The translations under genes and the position numbers were made by a program. Below, piece after piece: positions 13,982 through 14,702 of a stretch of 14,702 bases of DNA. The notes beneath the pieces are model-generated. The model was not told the origin of the DNA. It was given only the letters and a program-made list of their open reading frames with translations, and did not search any database. Origin of the DNA: JAZBPO01 sp036351675 (GTDB lineage: Bacteria > Pseudomonadota > Gammaproteobacteria > Pseudomonadales > Azotimanducaceae); assembly GCA_036351675.1 (NCBI GenBank), contig JAZBPO010000453.1:1-14702 (forward strand), read 5' to 3'. Within the stretch, counting starts at the first letter, position 1. Each line of letters starts with the position of its first letter.

Positions 13982-14586
13982 GGCAGCCACAACCGCGTGG
14001 CAACCAAATATTCGCTGGAATCGCCGCCACCAGAGGAAGCTTTGGCTATTCTCGTACGCGACTTTCAGCAGAAGCCGCAAGCTCAAGGATCCGGTGAGAG
14101 AACCGAATGCAGCGTGCTCGAATTCGAGCCTCTAGCCTTGCTTAGCTGAGCTCGTGAAGCGACCCAACCGCAAGACTTCGAGCCAAAAAGTCTAGACACC
14201 CAAGCCACTGCTCAGGCCAGCCCCGAAGGTACCCGAAAAGCCGCCCCCCCCGTCTACGCCTACACGCGGAGGCAGGGAGGAATTCCCGGCCTTGGCCCAA
14301 GCAGCAGGACGGTTCGGCTACGTACCACCGCCCTGTGGAAGCGACATATGCTGTCGACATCCGGTGCTGGGAAGAGTTGGCTTGATGCGCAACCGCACCG
14401 CGCTACGTATGCCGCGGGCGACCGTGGTCCCGAACGACACACGCGACCACGCCAGATAAGTGGAACGCTGAGACTCTGGCGCCACGTTGCGTGAGAGATC
14501 TCTACGCTTCGACAAACCTCCGAAATCCGCTGACAAGCTCAGCTGAGGGTTCATCGAACGCGCGGATCAGACCCGAACGGACCCTC
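13982..14586. other. Intergenic stretch without a convincing gene
   Basis: About 600 bases lie between the double-glycine peptide and the IS21 terminus. Open frames here are short, arginine/serine-rich, overlap each other on both strands, and lack ribosome sites and the third-position G/C bias seen in the window's real genes. Base composition is less GC-rich than the left part. The promoter of the peptide gene must lie near 13990-14060, but I see no clear -35/-10 pair. No tRNA, large repeat or attachment core was recognised. Confidence 0.5.
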
Positions 14587-14702
14587 TGTCAAACGACAAA
14601 AAGAACTGACCCACCTGGCGACAAAAATATTGACCCACCCCCGCGTTTCTCAGGCGGCTCGCTGACCGCCCAGCAGCCCACTCTGGCGGGCCTCTCGTAA
14701 CC
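14587..14702 (-). mobile_element. Terminus of an IS21-family insertion sequence, continues beyond window
   Basis: The end begins TGTCAAACGACAAAAAG (the TG...CA terminus typical of IS21) and holds two imperfect direct repeats, CGACAAAAAGAACTGACCC (from 14594) and CGACAAAAATATTGACCC (from 14619), each followed by ACC. Multiple terminal repeats of this kind are an IS21 trademark. The element lies to the right and reads toward this end on minus, with istB-like codons finishing 63 bases inside it. The other end and any target duplication are outside the window. Confidence 0.75.
14650..14702 (-). CDS. istB-like helper ATPase, C-terminal codons only (partial)
   Basis: The last 16 codons of a minus-strand frame read LREARQSGLLGGQRAA and stop at TGA (14650-14652). 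IstB proteins commonly end in a YRLREKRRSGLL-like sequence, and the position just inside an IS21-type end fits. IstB is the AAA+ helper for the IstA transposase. With so few residues, the call rests mainly on the adjacent terminus. Confidence 0.5.
   Translation of the reverse strand, partial: LREARQSGLLGGQRAA

Noticed and set aside
14142..14554. Overlapping short minus-strand frames before the IS21 end
   Set aside because: No ribosome sites, no codon bias, no recognisable motif, and they overlap each other in different frames.

Overview
The window is a high-GC bacterial chromosome segment, most likely from a gammaproteobacterium. The signs are a MoxR/CoxE-type gene pair, a WS/DGAT wax ester synthase, an MmcQ/YjbR protein, an oligopeptide-type ABC transporter, REP palindromes with a RAYT transposase, and strong G/C preference at third codon positions. 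I cannot name a genus from sequence alone. No rRNA, tRNA or CRISPR array is visible.

Layout. Bases 1-2604 hold a truncated MoxR-family AAA+ ATPase followed by a CoxE-like VWA protein, both on +. A 215-bp segment bounded by inverted 30-bp repeats separates them. Bases 2603-3447 form a REP-RAYT-REP unit: a REP-associated tyrosine transposase framed by two copies of a long palindrome. Bases 3459-9064 are five minus-strand genes: WS/DGAT acyltransferase, MmcQ/YjbR protein, TPR lipoprotein, MBL-fold hydrolase and HD-domain protein. More copies of the palindrome sit between some of them, six in total in the window. Bases 9315-13339 are a plus-strand operon for a peptide ABC transporter: binding protein, OppB-type permease, and an OppC-type permease that carries a fibronectin-III-like domain in its first periplasmic loop. 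No ATPase gene follows.

From about 13340 the character changes: base composition is visibly less GC-rich and genes are small. A minus-strand gene encodes a 65-aa peptide with a textbook double-glycine leader (bacteriocin-like precursor) and is closed by an intrinsic terminator. A 61-aa two-helix membrane protein lies downstream. About 600 bases with no convincing gene follow, and the window ends in the terminus of an IS21-family element with the last codons of an istB-like gene. This right end reads as an accessory region.

The most noteworthy items are (1) the resident RAYT with six related palindromes, several of which supply the stop codon of the adjacent gene, (2) the OppC permease with an inserted FN3-like domain, and (3) the double-glycine peptide with its small membrane neighbour.
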